Shown: piece by piece, positions 32,432 through 42,127 of the stretch | Layout of the letters: every line of letters starts with the position of its first letter | How positions within the stretch are numbered: the stretch's first letter is position 1 | Origin: Acidimicrobiales bacterium | GTDB lineage: Bacteria > Actinomycetota > Acidimicrobiia > Acidimicrobiales > SZUA-35 | DNA length: 64,000 bases | Reading direction: 5' to 3' | Assembly (NCBI GenBank): GCA_041394265.1 | Contig: JAWKIO010000005.1 | Location: 4,278,001-4,342,000, forward strand | Translations under genes and position numbers: made by a program | The notes under the pieces: model-generated | Database searches by the model: none | Told to the model about the DNA's origin: nothing | What the model saw: the letters and a program-made list of their open reading frames with translations, nothing else

Positions 32432-33139
32432 ATGTCGAGACGTATCGCCGGGCGGGTGGGAGTCGGATGTCTGCTCGCCGGCGCGTTCGGTCTCGTAGTC
32501 GGTGGCCCCGGGATCGTCGCCGGTCGAGGCGACCAGGCATCGGCCACCGTCACCATCGATCCTGCGACCGAGCTGCGGGTGCGAGCGTTGGCGGATGCCG
32601 CCACGCTCGGAGTGTCTGGCGTCGGGTGTGATGGGCTGCTCCGGGGCTCGGGATTCGTCGTCGGTGACACCGCGTACACGAACCGTCATCTGGTCGAGGG
32701 CGGCGAGGCGGTCAAATTCGATCAGGCAGTCGAGCCGATCGTGCAGCCGATCTCGGCCTTGGCTGCCGATCTCGACGTGGCGACGGCACCCGCCGTCTCG
32801 GCCGTGCGACTCGAGTTCGCCGAGCACAACCCGGCGATCGGGTCGATCGTGTTCGTCGCCGGGCACGCCGGAGGAAACGAGACCGAGGTGCTTCAGGGAA
32901 CCGTGCATCTCTACGGGGATGGAGCGACATGGGGCGTCGATGGCAACGTCATGCTCATCGATGTCGAAACCGTGCCCGGGTTCTCGGGAGGCCCGGTGCT
33001 CGACGTCGACGGTCGCGTCGTCGCCATGCTCCAAGGCATGGAGCCGACCATCGGGCTGACGATCGCCATTCCGGTCGAGGATCTGCGAACATGGTCGGCA
33101 ATCGACCAGGAGGCGACGCCTGAGCGATGTCAGCGATGA
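32432..33139 (+). CDS. Secreted trypsin-like serine protease
   Basis: The 235-residue protein has a signal-peptide-like start (MSRRIAGRVGVGCLLAGAFG) and a chymotrypsin-fold core with GSGFVVGDTAYTNRHLVEGG, where the catalytic His is in TNRH. Asp is likely in ADLDVATAP, and Ser in PGFSGGPVLDVDGRVVAML. The usual TAAH around the His is replaced by TNRH. Cysteine pair CDG and CQR could form a disulfide. The ATG at 32432 is used; the longer frame lacks a plausible start. Substrate unknown. Confidence 0.85.
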   Translation: MSRRIAGRVGVGCLLAGAFGLVVGGPGIVAGRGDQASATVTIDPATELRVRALADAATLGVSGVGCDGLLRGSGFVVGDTAYTNRHLVEGGEAVKFDQAVEPIVQPISALAADLDVATAPAVSAVRLEFAEHNPAIGSIVFVAGHAGGNETEVLQGTVHLYGDGATWGVDGNVMLIDVETVPGFSGGPVLDVDGRVVAMLQGMEPTIGLTIAIPVEDLRTWSAIDQEATPERCQR

Positions 33140-33207
33140 CGAGTAGCAGCGACAGGTCGCGGGCGGTGTTCCGCGGCCGCACGACACCGCCTGGAGGGAG
33201 TGGCATC

Positions 33208-34092
33208 GTGGAGACACACAAGCCGTCAGGGCTCGGTCGAGGACTCGCCGGCATTCTCGGCGATGCCCTGGCCACCGATCGGGCGCCCGAAGTCTCACAA
33301 CTCCTCGGCGTTCGGCAGGCCCCCGAGGTCCGCAAGCTCGCTGTCGAACTGGCCCTTGCTGCGCTCGCCGAAGGGTTCGGTGCGAGCGGCGTCGTCGTCG
33401 CCTCTCGATCGGGCGACGGACCGCTGGCTGCGGTGGCCTCCCGCCTGCCCGAAGGCTGGAGCGGACTCGACCGTGCCGGCTTCGAAGTCGCCGGGCGTCT
33501 TTGGGCCGCGCTGTGTGACGAGTCGGCACACGATTTCGTGCAACTCCCGCTCGAGGACGAGCACCTGCTCATCTGTCGTCAGCAGTCGGCAACCGGACCA
33601 CTCGCAGCGGCCGTTGTTCGTCCTGAGCCCTTCGCCCCTCACGAACAGCGCCTCGTCGCTCGACTCGTCCGGTCGGTAGCGCTCGCCGTCAACGGTGATC
33701 GCGAGGTGCCGACCGCGGCGGCGATTCGGGTGCTTGCGAAATCGGCCGACGATGGTGTGCTGGCCGATGTCCGCCTTGTCGGGCCGGGGGATCGGCGTCA
33801 CGCTGCGGCCGTCGGCCCTGACGAGGTCAACGCTGTCGCCGCAGCCGCCGCCGAACTCTGTGACCTGTCGTTGGGTGTGATCTTCGCCGGGCGAACCCGA
33901 GTGCAGTCCCAGGACGTGACCATCGTGGTGGCCACCGATGGCGAGGGGCCGTTGTTCGGGCTGGCGGTGACCGATCCAGCATCGGGCACTGGCGCCGTCG
34001 AGGCCGTCTTCAATGCCGCGATGGCCGCCGGGGCCGACCCGTTCGCATCGGTACTGTCCGGGTCGGCGGAGCGAACCAACTCGCATCGCTGA
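33208..34092 (+). CDS. GAF-like hypothetical protein with ParB-like GLGRGL N-terminus
   Basis: The chosen GTG at 33208 is preceded by GGAGGGAG; an ATG at 33136 overlapping the protease stop is the alternative. The 294-residue product begins VETHKPSGLGRGLAGILGDA, a GLGRGL motif like the ParA-interacting N-terminus of ParB. Two repeated alpha/beta modules resembling GAF or roadblock folds follow (GASGVVVASRSGDGPLAAVA and GVIFAGRTRVQSQDVTIVVA). No catalytic motif is visible. The function is unknown. Confidence 0.6.
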   Translation: METHKPSGLGRGLAGILGDALATDRAPEVSQLLGVRQAPEVRKLAVELALAALAEGFGASGVVVASRSGDGPLAAVASRLPEGWSGLDRAGFEVAGRLWAALCDESAHDFVQLPLEDEHLLICRQQSATGPLAAAVVRPEPFAPHEQRLVARLVRSVALAVNGDREVPTAAAIRVLAKSADDGVLADVRLVGPGDRRHAAAVGPDEVNAVAAAAAELCDLSLGVIFAGRTRVQSQDVTIVVATDGEGPLFGLAVTDPASGTGAVEAVFNAAMAAGADPFASVLSGSAERTNSHR

Positions 34093-34130
34093 CCAGGATC
34101 GTGCCCCCGGCCTGACTAGCATGATCACCC

Positions 34131-36287
34131 GTGCTGCTCATCCTTCGTCTGGTCAAGCGATTCGCCTCCCTGGCCATCATCCTGGCGGCTGTGGCCAGCG
34201 TGCTGGCGGCGACAGCGTTGACGGTCGTCCCGCAGGTCTCCAACATCGTCACCTCGTCCGAAAGCACTGCTGCCACCCTCGAACTCGGTGCGGTGGTCGA
34301 ACGGTCGTCGATGTACGCGGCCGACGGCACCTTCCTGACTTACCTGGCCCGTGAGAACTCCGAGCCCGTCTCGCTCGACGACATCCCGCAGCCGGTGATC
34401 GACGCCGTGCTGGCGATGGAAGACGCCGACTTCTACCAACACGACGGGGTGAACTACCGGGCCATCTTCCGAGCGTTGGTCGAGAACATCAATGCCGGCG
34501 GCATCGAGCAGGGCGGTTCGACCATCACCCAGCAGCTCGTGAAGCTGTCCTTCCTCAGCGCCGACCAGAACTTCGACCGCAAGAGCACCGAGGCCTTCTA
34601 CGCCCTACGGCTCGAGGAGGAGTACACCAAGGACGAGATCCTCGAGCGCTACCTCAACACCGTGTATTTCGGTGCGAATTCCTACGGGGTGCGGGCAGCG
34701 GCCGAGACCTACTGGGGGATGAAAGACGTCAGTGAACTCGGTTGGGCCGAGGCGGCGATGTTGGCCGGGCTCATCCGCAACCCGAATGGCTACAACCCTA
34801 CGGTCAATGCCGTGCGCGCTCGCGATCGTCGCAACGTGGTCGTCGATCGATTGCTCTCGCAAGAGGTCATCAACGAGAACATCGCCGAGCAGATCCGGGT
34901 AGCTCCCCTGCCGGCCGAACGGGCCGAACCCTACGACTTGAAGCCGACCGACTACTTCGTCGAGGAGGCGCTGAACGAACTGCTCGATCCGACCAGCCCG
35001 ATTCCGCTCGGCGACGACCAGGCCGCCCGCTATCAGCTCGTGTACTTCGGCGGTCTCGAGGTCCACACCACCTTCGATCCGCGGGCGCAGGCTGCGGCAC
35101 TGGCGGCCCGGGCTGAACACCTGCCCGAGGACGAGCGCGGGTTCACGGTGGCCATTGCGTCCGTCGACACCAAGACCTCGGCAGTGCGTGCCATGGTCGG
35201 TGGTCCCGACTTCCAGCTCGAGGCGTTCAACCTCACCACCGACGGTGTCCGGCAGCCGGGGTCTTCGATGAAGACCTTCGTCCTCGCAGCGCTCTTCGAA
35301 GCGGGGTACACGCCCCGGGACACCGTGCGTGGCGACTCGCCGTGCGAGTTCAAGAATCCCGGAGGCTACCCCGACCCCTACGAGGTGAAAGGCGGCGGCG
35401 GCGGCGTGCAGTCGATCGCGTCGGCTACTCGCTCGTCGAACAACTGTGCCTTCGTCCGCCTCGGTCAGGTGGTCGGCAACGACAAGGTGATCGAGGTGGC
35501 CACCCGCCTCGGGATCACCACACTCGCGCCGGAAGACGCCGTGCTCTCGCTGCCGCTGGGCTCCAAGGAAGTCCACCCCATGGAGATCGCCACGGCGTAC
35601 GCCGCCATGGCCAACGACGGCATCGTCAACGACGCCTACTACGTGCAGACCATCCTCGACCGCGACGGCAACGTGCTCTATGAGCATCGCCCCGACCCTC
35701 GCCGAGCGATCTCGACGCAATCGGCCCGGCTCATCACCGAAACCCTCGTCAGCAACGTCGTCGGTGGTACCGGCCAAGCGGCCCGGCTCGCAGGCGGCCA
35801 CGAGGCCGGCGGCAAGACCGGCACGGCCCAGAACTACGAAGACGCCTGGTTCGTCGGGTTCACCACCTACCTCACCACTGCGGTGTGGATGGGTCACCCC
35901 GACGAGAAGATCCCGATGCGCAACGTGCCGGGCTGGGGCAACATGTTCGGTGGCAAGGTCCCGGCCACCATCTGGGGCGCCTACAACAACGTGTATCACG
36001 AGAATCTCGAGCCCGTGCCCTTTGCCGAGCCGGAGTCCTACGGCGGTGGCCGCTACCTGAAGGTCGACGGCGAAATCGACTTCTGCAACTCCGGCGATCG
36101 TGGTGGCTCGACCAGCAACACGGTCATGGTCGACTCCGACGGCGACGGGGAAAAGGACTGTTTCAACCCGGTCACCACCACGACCGAGACGACCATTCCC
36201 GAGACGACACTTCCCGACCCGAGCGCACCGTCGACTACGGTGCCACCCACCCCAGCACCCACCGCACCACCATCCTCGGAGGGCTGA
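34131..36287 (+). CDS. Bifunctional penicillin-binding protein 1A (class A PBP)
   Basis: The 718-residue protein starts with GTG and has an N-terminal anchor (FASLAIILAAVASVLAAT). The GT51 domain has the catalytic glutamate at residue 97 (AVLAMEDADFYQHDG), GGSTITQQLVK and LERYLNTVYFGANSYG. The transpeptidase domain has SxxK at residues 378-381 (GSSMK), SxN at 435-437 and KTG at 562-564. The tail is Pro/Thr-rich and likely passes into the cell wall. It polymerises and cross-links peptidoglycan. Its TGA overlaps the next ATG. Confidence 0.95.
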   Translation: MLLILRLVKRFASLAIILAAVASVLAATALTVVPQVSNIVTSSESTAATLELGAVVERSSMYAADGTFLTYLARENSEPVSLDDIPQPVIDAVLAMEDADFYQHDGVNYRAIFRALVENINAGGIEQGGSTITQQLVKLSFLSADQNFDRKSTEAFYALRLEEEYTKDEILERYLNTVYFGANSYGVRAAAETYWGMKDVSELGWAEAAMLAGLIRNPNGYNPTVNAVRARDRRNVVVDRLLSQEVINENIAEQIRVAPLPAERAEPYDLKPTDYFVEEALNELLDPTSPIPLGDDQAARYQLVYFGGLEVHTTFDPRAQAAALAARAEHLPEDERGFTVAIASVDTKTSAVRAMVGGPDFQLEAFNLTTDGVRQPGSSMKTFVLAALFEAGYTPRDTVRGDSPCEFKNPGGYPDPYEVKGGGGGVQSIASATRSSNNCAFVRLGQVVGNDKVIEVATRLGITTLAPEDAVLSLPLGSKEVHPMEIATAYAAMANDGIVNDAYYVQTILDRDGNVLYEHRPDPRRAISTQSARLITETLVSNVVGGTGQAARLAGGHEAGGKTGTAQNYEDAWFVGFTTYLTTAVWMGHPDEKIPMRNVPGWGNMFGGKVPATIWGAYNNVYHENLEPVPFAEPESYGGGRYLKVDGEIDFCNSGDRGGSTSNTVMVDSDGDGEKDCFNPVTTTTETTIPETTLPDPSAPSTTVPPTPAPTAPPSSEG

Positions 36288-37006
36288 TGTCAGCACCCGG
36301 TTATGACCAGCTGTTGATCGTCCAAGATCTCGACACCACCCTCGATCAGCTGCATCACCGGCATGCACATCACCCGCTCCGCTCGGAGCTGGCCGAGCTC
36401 GAAGCAACGTTGGCTGCGCAGACGGGAGCGCTCGCTACGGTCACGGCCGAACGCAGCGACGTCGAGCGGCAGCGAAAGCGGATCGACGACGAGGTGTCCT
36501 CGGTGCGCGACCGCCGCGCCGACATCGAGAAGAAGCTGTACGACGGCTCGGTCACCGCCACCAAGGATCTCCTTGCACTACAGGAGGAGTCGAAGCACCT
36601 CGCCGATCGCCAGAACGCCATGGAGGACGACGAGCTCGAACTGATGGAGCAGCTCGAAGAGATCGAGGCCCGGGTCGACAGCGCCAACGCCGAATGCGAA
36701 ACGACTCGCCAGGCCATCACGGCGAAGCAGACCGAGCTCGAGATTGCGCTCGAGGAGGTCGACGCCCAGGTCGTCACCAACGAGGCGGCCCGGGCAGAGG
36801 CAGCCACAGTGGTGCCGACGGAGCTCCTCGTCCGCTACGAGCAGCTTCGGGGCGACATGGGTGGTGTCGCGGTTGCCCGGCTGGTGTCGAACAGCTGCTC
36901 GGGTTGTCATCTGTCGCTGTCGGCGGTCGAGGCTGACAAGATGAAGCACCTGCCCGACGATGCGGTGGTCACCTGCGATTCGTGTGGTCGCATCCTGATC
37001 CGCTGA
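36287..37006 (+). CDS. Coiled-coil zinc-ribbon protein (COG1579 type)
   Basis: The 239-residue protein is a long coiled coil (LRSELAELEATLAAQTGALA through EIALEEVDAQVV) followed by a C4 zinc ribbon, SCSGCHLSLSA and VTCDSCGRILIR. This is the COG1579/zf-RING_7 architecture, a widespread actinobacterial family of unknown nucleic-acid-related function. Start and stop each overlap a neighbour by one base (TGATG). Confidence 0.9.
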   Translation: MSAPGYDQLLIVQDLDTTLDQLHHRHAHHPLRSELAELEATLAAQTGALATVTAERSDVERQRKRIDDEVSSVRDRRADIEKKLYDGSVTATKDLLALQEESKHLADRQNAMEDDELELMEQLEEIEARVDSANAECETTRQAITAKQTELEIALEEVDAQVVTNEAARAEAATVVPTELLVRYEQLRGDMGGVAVARLVSNSCSGCHLSLSAVEADKMKHLPDDAVVTCDSCGRILIR

Positions 37007-37485
37007 TGCTGCTCTGGTTCGCCATCATGGCGCCCATCCTCGTTGCCGAGATCTTCCGCAGCCCGATGGTCGACTACCGCATGGTCGCGATCGGTGCGGT
37101 GCTGCCGGTGCTCGAGGTCGTGACCGGGCGGGCACTGGTGCTGCACACGCTGCTCGGCAGTGTCGCAGCGCTCGGACTCGTGATGGCGTTGACCCAGCAA
37201 CGGCGGCTCGTTCGCCGCCGCTGGCTCGGCATCCCGATCGGGCTGATGTTCCACCTCGTGCTCGACGGCACGTGGACCAGCAAGGCGCTCATGTGGTGGC
37301 CGGTCTTCGGCGTCGGCTTCGAGGAAGCCGTCCCGGAGTTCTCTCGCGGGGCCGTGGTGCCGGTGCTGCTCGAACTCGTCGCGGTGGGTGCGGGATGGTG
37401 GGCCTGGCGACGCTATGAGCTCGACCAGCTCGACAACCGGACCCAGCTGTTTCGCACCGGTCAGCTCGTGCGTGGTGTGTTGTGA
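37006..37485 (+). CDS. Integral membrane protein, LexA-binding/hydrolase-like
   Basis: The 159-residue protein has about four hydrophobic helices (LLWFAIMAPILVAEIF, RALVLHTLLGSVAALGLVMA, PIGLMFHLVLDGTWTS, VVPVLLELVAVGAGWW). The histidines in VLHTLLG and FHLVLDG-like positions resemble the YdjM-type membrane hydrolase family, but the match is weak. It is coupled on both sides, between the zinc-ribbon gene and a phosphatase. Confidence 0.6.
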   Translation: MLLWFAIMAPILVAEIFRSPMVDYRMVAIGAVLPVLEVVTGRALVLHTLLGSVAALGLVMALTQQRRLVRRRWLGIPIGLMFHLVLDGTWTSKALMWWPVFGVGFEEAVPEFSRGAVVPVLLELVAVGAGWWAWRRYELDQLDNRTQLFRTGQLVRGVL

Positions 37486-38054
37486 CGCTCTACGTGGTGC
37501 GCCACGGGCGAACGACGGCGAACGCCTCCGGGCTTCTTCTCGGTCGGGCTGACCCCGAGCTCGACGACGTCGGGCGAGAACAGGCGGCGTGCATTGGGGC
37601 CGCCCTGCCGGCGGGAATCACGGTCTATTCGAGCCCGCTCACCCGCACCCGGCAGACGGCGGCGGCCATTGCCGACGACGTCACGATCGACGAGCGGCTG
37701 ATCGAGCTCGACTACGGCGACTTCGATCTCCGACCCCTGGCCGAGATCACCCCTGAGACCTGGGCGGCGTGGCGAGCCGACCCGAACTTTCGCCCTCCCA
37801 ACGGTGAGACGCTCGTCGAGCTTGCGACACGCGTCGGCGAACTTCTCGATGAATTGGCGCCGCTTGCGGCGCAGCGAGATGTCGCTGTTGTCACACATGT
37901 GTCGCCGATCAAGGCGGCAATGGCCTGGGCACTGGGGGTCGGCATCGAGGTGTCGTGGCGATCGATGGTGGCGCAGGCCTCGATCTCGCGGATCGAGGTA
38001 TCGTCACGCGGGCCGTCGCTGCATGCGTTCAACGACACCCATCATCTGGAGTGA
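37482..38054 (+). CDS. Histidine phosphatase family protein
   Basis: The 190-residue protein starts with GTG (GTGA overlap) and shows the RHG motif at the N-terminus (TLYVVRHGRTTANASG), VYSSPLTRTRQTAAAIA, and a second conserved His in VAVVTHVSPIKAAM. These are the catalytic elements of the phosphoglycerate-mutase-like histidine phosphatases. The substrate cannot be read from sequence; members act on cobalamin, sugar or nucleotide phosphates. Confidence 0.9.
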   Translation: MTLYVVRHGRTTANASGLLLGRADPELDDVGREQAACIGAALPAGITVYSSPLTRTRQTAAAIADDVTIDERLIELDYGDFDLRPLAEITPETWAAWRADPNFRPPNGETLVELATRVGELLDELAPLAAQRDVAVVTHVSPIKAAMAWALGVGIEVSWRSMVAQASISRIEVSSRGPSLHAFNDTHHLE

Positions 38055-38056
38055 TC

Positions 38057-38791
38057 ATGTCCCGCCGATCGCCAGCCCCCGCCACCTCACCTGCCGAGCC
38101 CGTCTCGCTGGCTCCCGGCTCAGAGGCCACGGTATCGGAGGCCACGGTCTCCATCGCCACCGGGCTGCCTCGACCGACCTGGCGCGGGCGGGTGCACTCG
38201 TGGGCGTTCTTCGCCTCGATCCCTGCGGCCATGACCCTGGTCGTCCTCGCCGAAGGAGCGAAGACCAAGGTCGCGGTGATCATCTACGGGCTGAGCCTCA
38301 TGGCCGTCTTCGGGGTCTCGGCTGCCTACCACCGGCTCGCCCACAGCGACGCCGCACAACGACGGATGCAACGACTCGACCACTCGACCATCTATGTGAT
38401 GATCGCCGGTACCTACACACCGGTGTGCCTCCTGGCGTTGCCGCCGGCGTGGGGGATCTCGGCCCTTGCCGTGGTGTGGACCTGTGCCGTCGCCGGCATC
38501 GTCCTCAAGCTCGTCGGACCAGATCGGTGGATGCGCTGGAGCAACGGGTTCTACCCGGTGCTCGGGTGGGCCGCGCTGGTGTTGACCCCGGTGCTGATCC
38601 GTTCGCTCACCGGTCCTGAGCTGTGGTTGCTCGTCTTCGGGGGAGCGCTCTACACCGTGGGGGCGCTGGTGTTCCTGCGTCGTCGACCGGATCCGCGGCC
38701 GCAGGTCTTCGGATATCACGAGATCTGGCATGCCTTCACCGTGGCTGCCGGCCTGTCGCACTTCGCGATGGTGACGCTCGTCACGATCTGA
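38057..38791 (+). CDS. Hemolysin III/PAQR family membrane protein
   Basis: The 244-residue protein has seven hydrophobic segments and the family histidine/aspartate motifs AAYHRLAHSD, RRMQRLDHSTIYVMIAGTYT and FGYHEIWHAFTVAAGLSHF. Such proteins belong to the PAQR superfamily (TrhA-like) and probably act as metal-dependent membrane enzymes. It starts two bases after the phosphatase gene. A second copy occurs at 63138-63845. Confidence 0.9.
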   Translation: MSRRSPAPATSPAEPVSLAPGSEATVSEATVSIATGLPRPTWRGRVHSWAFFASIPAAMTLVVLAEGAKTKVAVIIYGLSLMAVFGVSAAYHRLAHSDAAQRRMQRLDHSTIYVMIAGTYTPVCLLALPPAWGISALAVVWTCAVAGIVLKLVGPDRWMRWSNGFYPVLGWAALVLTPVLIRSLTGPELWLLVFGGALYTVGALVFLRRRPDPRPQVFGYHEIWHAFTVAAGLSHFAMVTLVTI

Positions 38792-38994
38792 TCCGTTTGC
38801 CGTGTCGGGCCTCGGCCGATGTTGCGGACGACCGCGATTGTTCGGCAAGTAAAGCTTCTCATGACGTAGGCCGAACGCGGATCTGTGCCTAGTCTGGACG
38901 GGTCGCAGAATCTTGTATCCCGGTTCTGCACGGCCGCCGGCGATCCTTGCCTGGATCTCGCTGTGTGTGGCCCGAGAGTCAGAAAGGCATCAAC

Positions 38995-39315
38995 ATGGCC
39001 AAGCAACGATCGAGTTTTGCCAAGCTCCAGCGCGACCGCGCCAAGGCAGCCAAGCGGGCGTCCAAGGTCGCCAACAAGACCGGTTCGGGTACCCCGCAGC
39101 CGGCGTCGGTCTACGACGCAGCCCCGCCCGTCACCGAGTTGAACCCCACGCCCACCTCGGCGTCGAAGCTGTTCGAGGGCAAGGGCGAGCTCACCGCCCC
39201 CGAACTGCTGCAGATGATCGAAGACGTGCACAAGATGCGCGACAACGGCACGCTCAGCGAGGAAGAGTTCGAAGAGGCGAAGGTCGAGATCTTCGCCCGC
39301 CTTCCCATGGACTGA
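38995..39315 (+). CDS. Small protein with SHOCT-like C-terminus
   Basis: The 106-residue protein begins MAKQRSSFAKLQRDRAKAAK, a very basic start, and ends TAPELLQMIEDVHKMRDNGT then LSEEEFEEAKVEIFARL. The ending is the short helix-turn-helix-like SHOCT motif. The ATG at 38995 is preceded by GAAAGG. It is followed by a strong terminator. The combination of a basic N-terminus and SHOCT is common in Actinobacteria, but the role is unknown. Confidence 0.78.
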   Translation: MAKQRSSFAKLQRDRAKAAKRASKVANKTGSGTPQPASVYDAAPPVTELNPTPTSASKLFEGKGELTAPELLQMIEDVHKMRDNGTLSEEEFEEAKVEIFARLPMD

Positions 39316-39362
39316 TCTGGCGATCGGCCACCGCTGCGGCGACGGCCGACGGTGTGACGTAC

Positions 39363-39394
39363 GAGCCGGCCTTCGGGCCGGCTCTCGCCGTTTT
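39363..39394 (+). terminator. Rho-independent terminator
   Basis: GAGCCGGCC (39363-39371) and GGCCGGCTC (39376-39384) form a perfect nine-base stem closed by a TTCG tetraloop. TTTT follows at 39391-39394. It terminates the SHOCT-like gene. Confidence 0.85.
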
Positions 39395-39534
39395 GCTCGG
39401 CCGGTGCTCCTGGCGCAGAAGACCGTGCACGGTCCCCGCCCACGAGCCCACTGCTGTCTAAGGTGAGAACGAGCGCGCCGCAGCTCGGTCCCTTTGGCGA
39501 TCGTGGCGGCCAGGACATCGATGCCGGAGGTGTC

Positions 39535-39900
39535 GTGGACAACAGTGAGGAAACGAGCAGCGGCTCGAGCGGTGCCGACGTCAGCGTCGAGCAGCGGCGT
39601 GCGGCCGCGGCCGAGTCGGTCGAGGCGATCCTCGGTGATCTGCGCCACGTCGTCGGTCGCATGCCCCATGACGACTGGCCGGCGATGGCCACCGCCGTTC
39701 TCGAACACCACGACCCGCCGATCGCCGACGACCTGCTCGGTGCCGATCACGTCGGGCTCCAGGCGGCGTGTCGAGGCGCCCTCGCTGCGTTGGCCGACAA
39801 CGACTATGTCCGGGCGAAGGCAAGCATCGAGGACATCCGTCGATTCGAGGTCCGTCTCGGTCTCGAACTCGAAGACATCCGCACCGACGACCCCGCCTGA
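39535..39900 (+). CDS. Hypothetical helical protein
   Basis: The 121-residue protein from the GTG at 39535 (GGAGG upstream) has a helical core (RRAAAAESVEAILGDLRHVV and DYVRAKASIEDIRRFEVRLG). It carries no recognisable domain. The frame could start further upstream at 39463. It stands alone between a terminator and the nested repeat near rnpB. Confidence 0.55.
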   Translation: MDNSEETSSGSSGADVSVEQRRAAAAESVEAILGDLRHVVGRMPHDDWPAMATAVLEHHDPPIADDLLGADHVGLQAACRGALAALADNDYVRAKASIEDIRRFEVRLGLELEDIRTDDPA

Positions 39901-39920
39901 CGCCCCGCTGCGTCGCCCAT

Positions 39921-40027
39921 TCGGTGCGTCAAACCCACCGGCCATCCCGTTCTGTGCGTCAGACTTCCCGCTGCCGACGCGTTTGACACACAGAACGGGA
40001 TTTGCGGTGAGAATGACGCACAGTTCG
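39921..40027. repeat. Nested double inverted repeat (family 1)
   Basis: The inner arms, 39944-39964 and 39981-40001, pair at 19 of 21 positions (left arm ATCCCGTTCTGTGCGTCAGA plus one base). The outer arms, TCGGTGCGTCAAAC (39921-39934) and ATGACGCACAGTTCG (40013-40027), are degenerate copies of the same unit, again inverted. The order is A B b a. It lies downstream of rnpB. A solo copy of the core is at 9485-9500. Confidence 0.75.
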
Positions 40028-40070
40028 CGTGGGGTGCGCCGACCGGTCGGTGAGCGGCGGGTAGCCGGGG

Positions 40071-40470
<400 letters not shown>

Positions 40471-40487
40471 GACGACGATCGTAACGC

Positions 40488-40874
40488 TCACGAGCGCTGG
40501 CTGCGGCGGCGATGCCAGTCGCCGAACAGGCCGCCGACGAGGCCGAACGATCCCGCCATCAACGCGAGCAGGGGATAGGTGGCCGGATTGATCGACTCGC
40601 CACGAGTCAGGCGCCAGACCGCACCGAAGAGTTGGATCATGACGTAGGCGCAGATCGCCGAAATGGCGCCGTGCTTCATCGGCGTGTCGGAACGGAGGAA
40701 GCCGGCCCCGAAGCCGGCGACGACGAAGCCGATCAACACGATCAACAGGAAGAGCCACGCCAGGCCGCCGACTGCGGTGGAGCGCAGGAACTGGGCGATC
40801 AGGGCAGCCGGCACGACGATCATGAGCCCGGCGAGAGCCGAGGAGCGGATGACGTTCCAGTCGATGTATCCCAC
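40488..40874 (-). CDS. Four-helix membrane protein
   Basis: The 128-residue protein has four hydrophobic helices (SSALAGLMIVVPAALIAQFL, LAWLFLLIVLIGFVVAGFGA, GAISAICAYVMIQLFGAVWR, LLALMAGSFGLVGGLFG) and a basic tail. It is a common small actinobacterial membrane protein without a known role. It lies directly upstream of rnpB on the same strand, and its end is only 18 bases from the rnpB start. Confidence 0.7.
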   Translation of the reverse strand: MGYIDWNVIRSSALAGLMIVVPAALIAQFLRSTAVGGLAWLFLLIVLIGFVVAGFGAGFLRSDTPMKHGAISAICAYVMIQLFGAVWRLTRGESINPATYPLLALMAGSFGLVGGLFGDWHRRRSQRS

Positions 40875-41012
40875 GAGCAGAACGCTATCGGTTGCCGCTG
40901 CACCGGCACCGGTCAGGCCGACGGGCGTGTCCTGGGGAACGATATTTGCCTGATTGTGGCGAAATCAATGGGTTCGGGCCGTGAACGGACGATGAACAGG
41001 GAAAACTCTCCT

Positions 41013-41027
41013 CAACAATGATTGTTG
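41013..41027 (+). promoter_or_regulatory. Fur/PerR-box palindrome
   Basis: CAACAAT-G-ATTGTTG (41013-41027) is a perfect 7-1-7 inverted repeat of the kind bound by Fur/PerR proteins. It lies 31 bases upstream of the Fur-family gene and probably serves its autoregulation. Confidence 0.7.
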
Positions 41028-41058
41028 TCACGGGAGGGCACCTATATGGTGTCGCCCG

Positions 41059-41481
41059 ATGCGGACACCCCAGGAGCTCACTGAGCGGTATCGGTGCGAC
41101 GGCCGAAAGGTCACACCGCAACGCTTGGCCGTCTTCGAAGCGCTGCACGGTGATCGCTCACATCCCACTGCCGAGGTCGTGTGGGATCGAGTGCGAGGGG
41201 TCATGCCCTCGATGTCGCTGCGCACGGTGTATCAAGTCCTGAACGACCTGGTCGAACTCGGGGAGGTGAACGCCGTCGACGTCGGCTCTGGTCCGGTTCG
41301 GTTCGATCCGAACGTCGGCGAGCATGACCACTTCGTGTGCGAACGGTGCGGACGGGTGGTCGATGTGCAGAGCGAGTCGCCGGTGCAGATCCGTCAGCCC
41401 GACGACGCGTTCTTCGTGGTCGATCAAATCCACGTCATTTTTCGGGGCGCGTGTCCCGATTGCGCACGGGAGGCGATCTGA
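41059..41481 (+). CDS. Fur/PerR-family metal- or peroxide-responsive regulator
   Basis: The 140-residue protein has the Fur winged helix (GRKVTPQRLAVFEALHGDRS, then SMSLRTVYQVLNDLVELGE). The metal region is GEHDHFVCERCGRVVDV with C-x2-C, followed by the second C-x2-C in GACPDC. The sequence is closer to PerR/Fur than to Zur, but metal choice cannot be read. It lies behind a perfect palindromic operator and just ahead of rubrerythrin, which suggests peroxide or iron control of that cluster. Confidence 0.9.
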   Translation: MRTPQELTERYRCDGRKVTPQRLAVFEALHGDRSHPTAEVVWDRVRGVMPSMSLRTVYQVLNDLVELGEVNAVDVGSGPVRFDPNVGEHDHFVCERCGRVVDVQSESPVQIRQPDDAFFVVDQIHVIFRGACPDCAREAI

Positions 41482-41562
41482 TGCAGACCGTCGAGCCGTG
41501 CTCGTGTACATCCGAATAACCAACCATCGTCGACGAGCGACGATCATCAAGGAGCAAGCCAC

Positions 41563-41982
<420 letters not shown>

Positions 41983-42047
41983 TCCCCGCCGGTCCGCCGG
42001 TGGGACAGCGCTGCTGATACGCCCACCGCGAACCGACCACCTCTGGC

Positions 42048-42083
42048 GATCGGGGAGCTGCCGACCTCGGCAGCTCCCCGATC
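42048..42083 (+). terminator. Strong hairpin between rubrerythrin and Fe-S protein genes
   Basis: GATCGGGGAGCTGCCGA (42048-42064) pairs perfectly with TCGGCAGCTCCCCGATC (42067-42083), a 17-base stem with a minimal loop. There is no T-run. It probably limits read-through, giving more rubrerythrin than downstream mRNA. Confidence 0.65.
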
Positions 42084-42127
42084 CACGTTCACGTCCATCC
42101 CGCCGTCACTCACTCGGAGCCCGCGCC

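Noticed and set aside
34605..36407. 600-codon minus-strand frame under the penicillin-binding protein
   Set aside because: All PBP motifs are on the plus strand; the antisense translation is a composition artefact.
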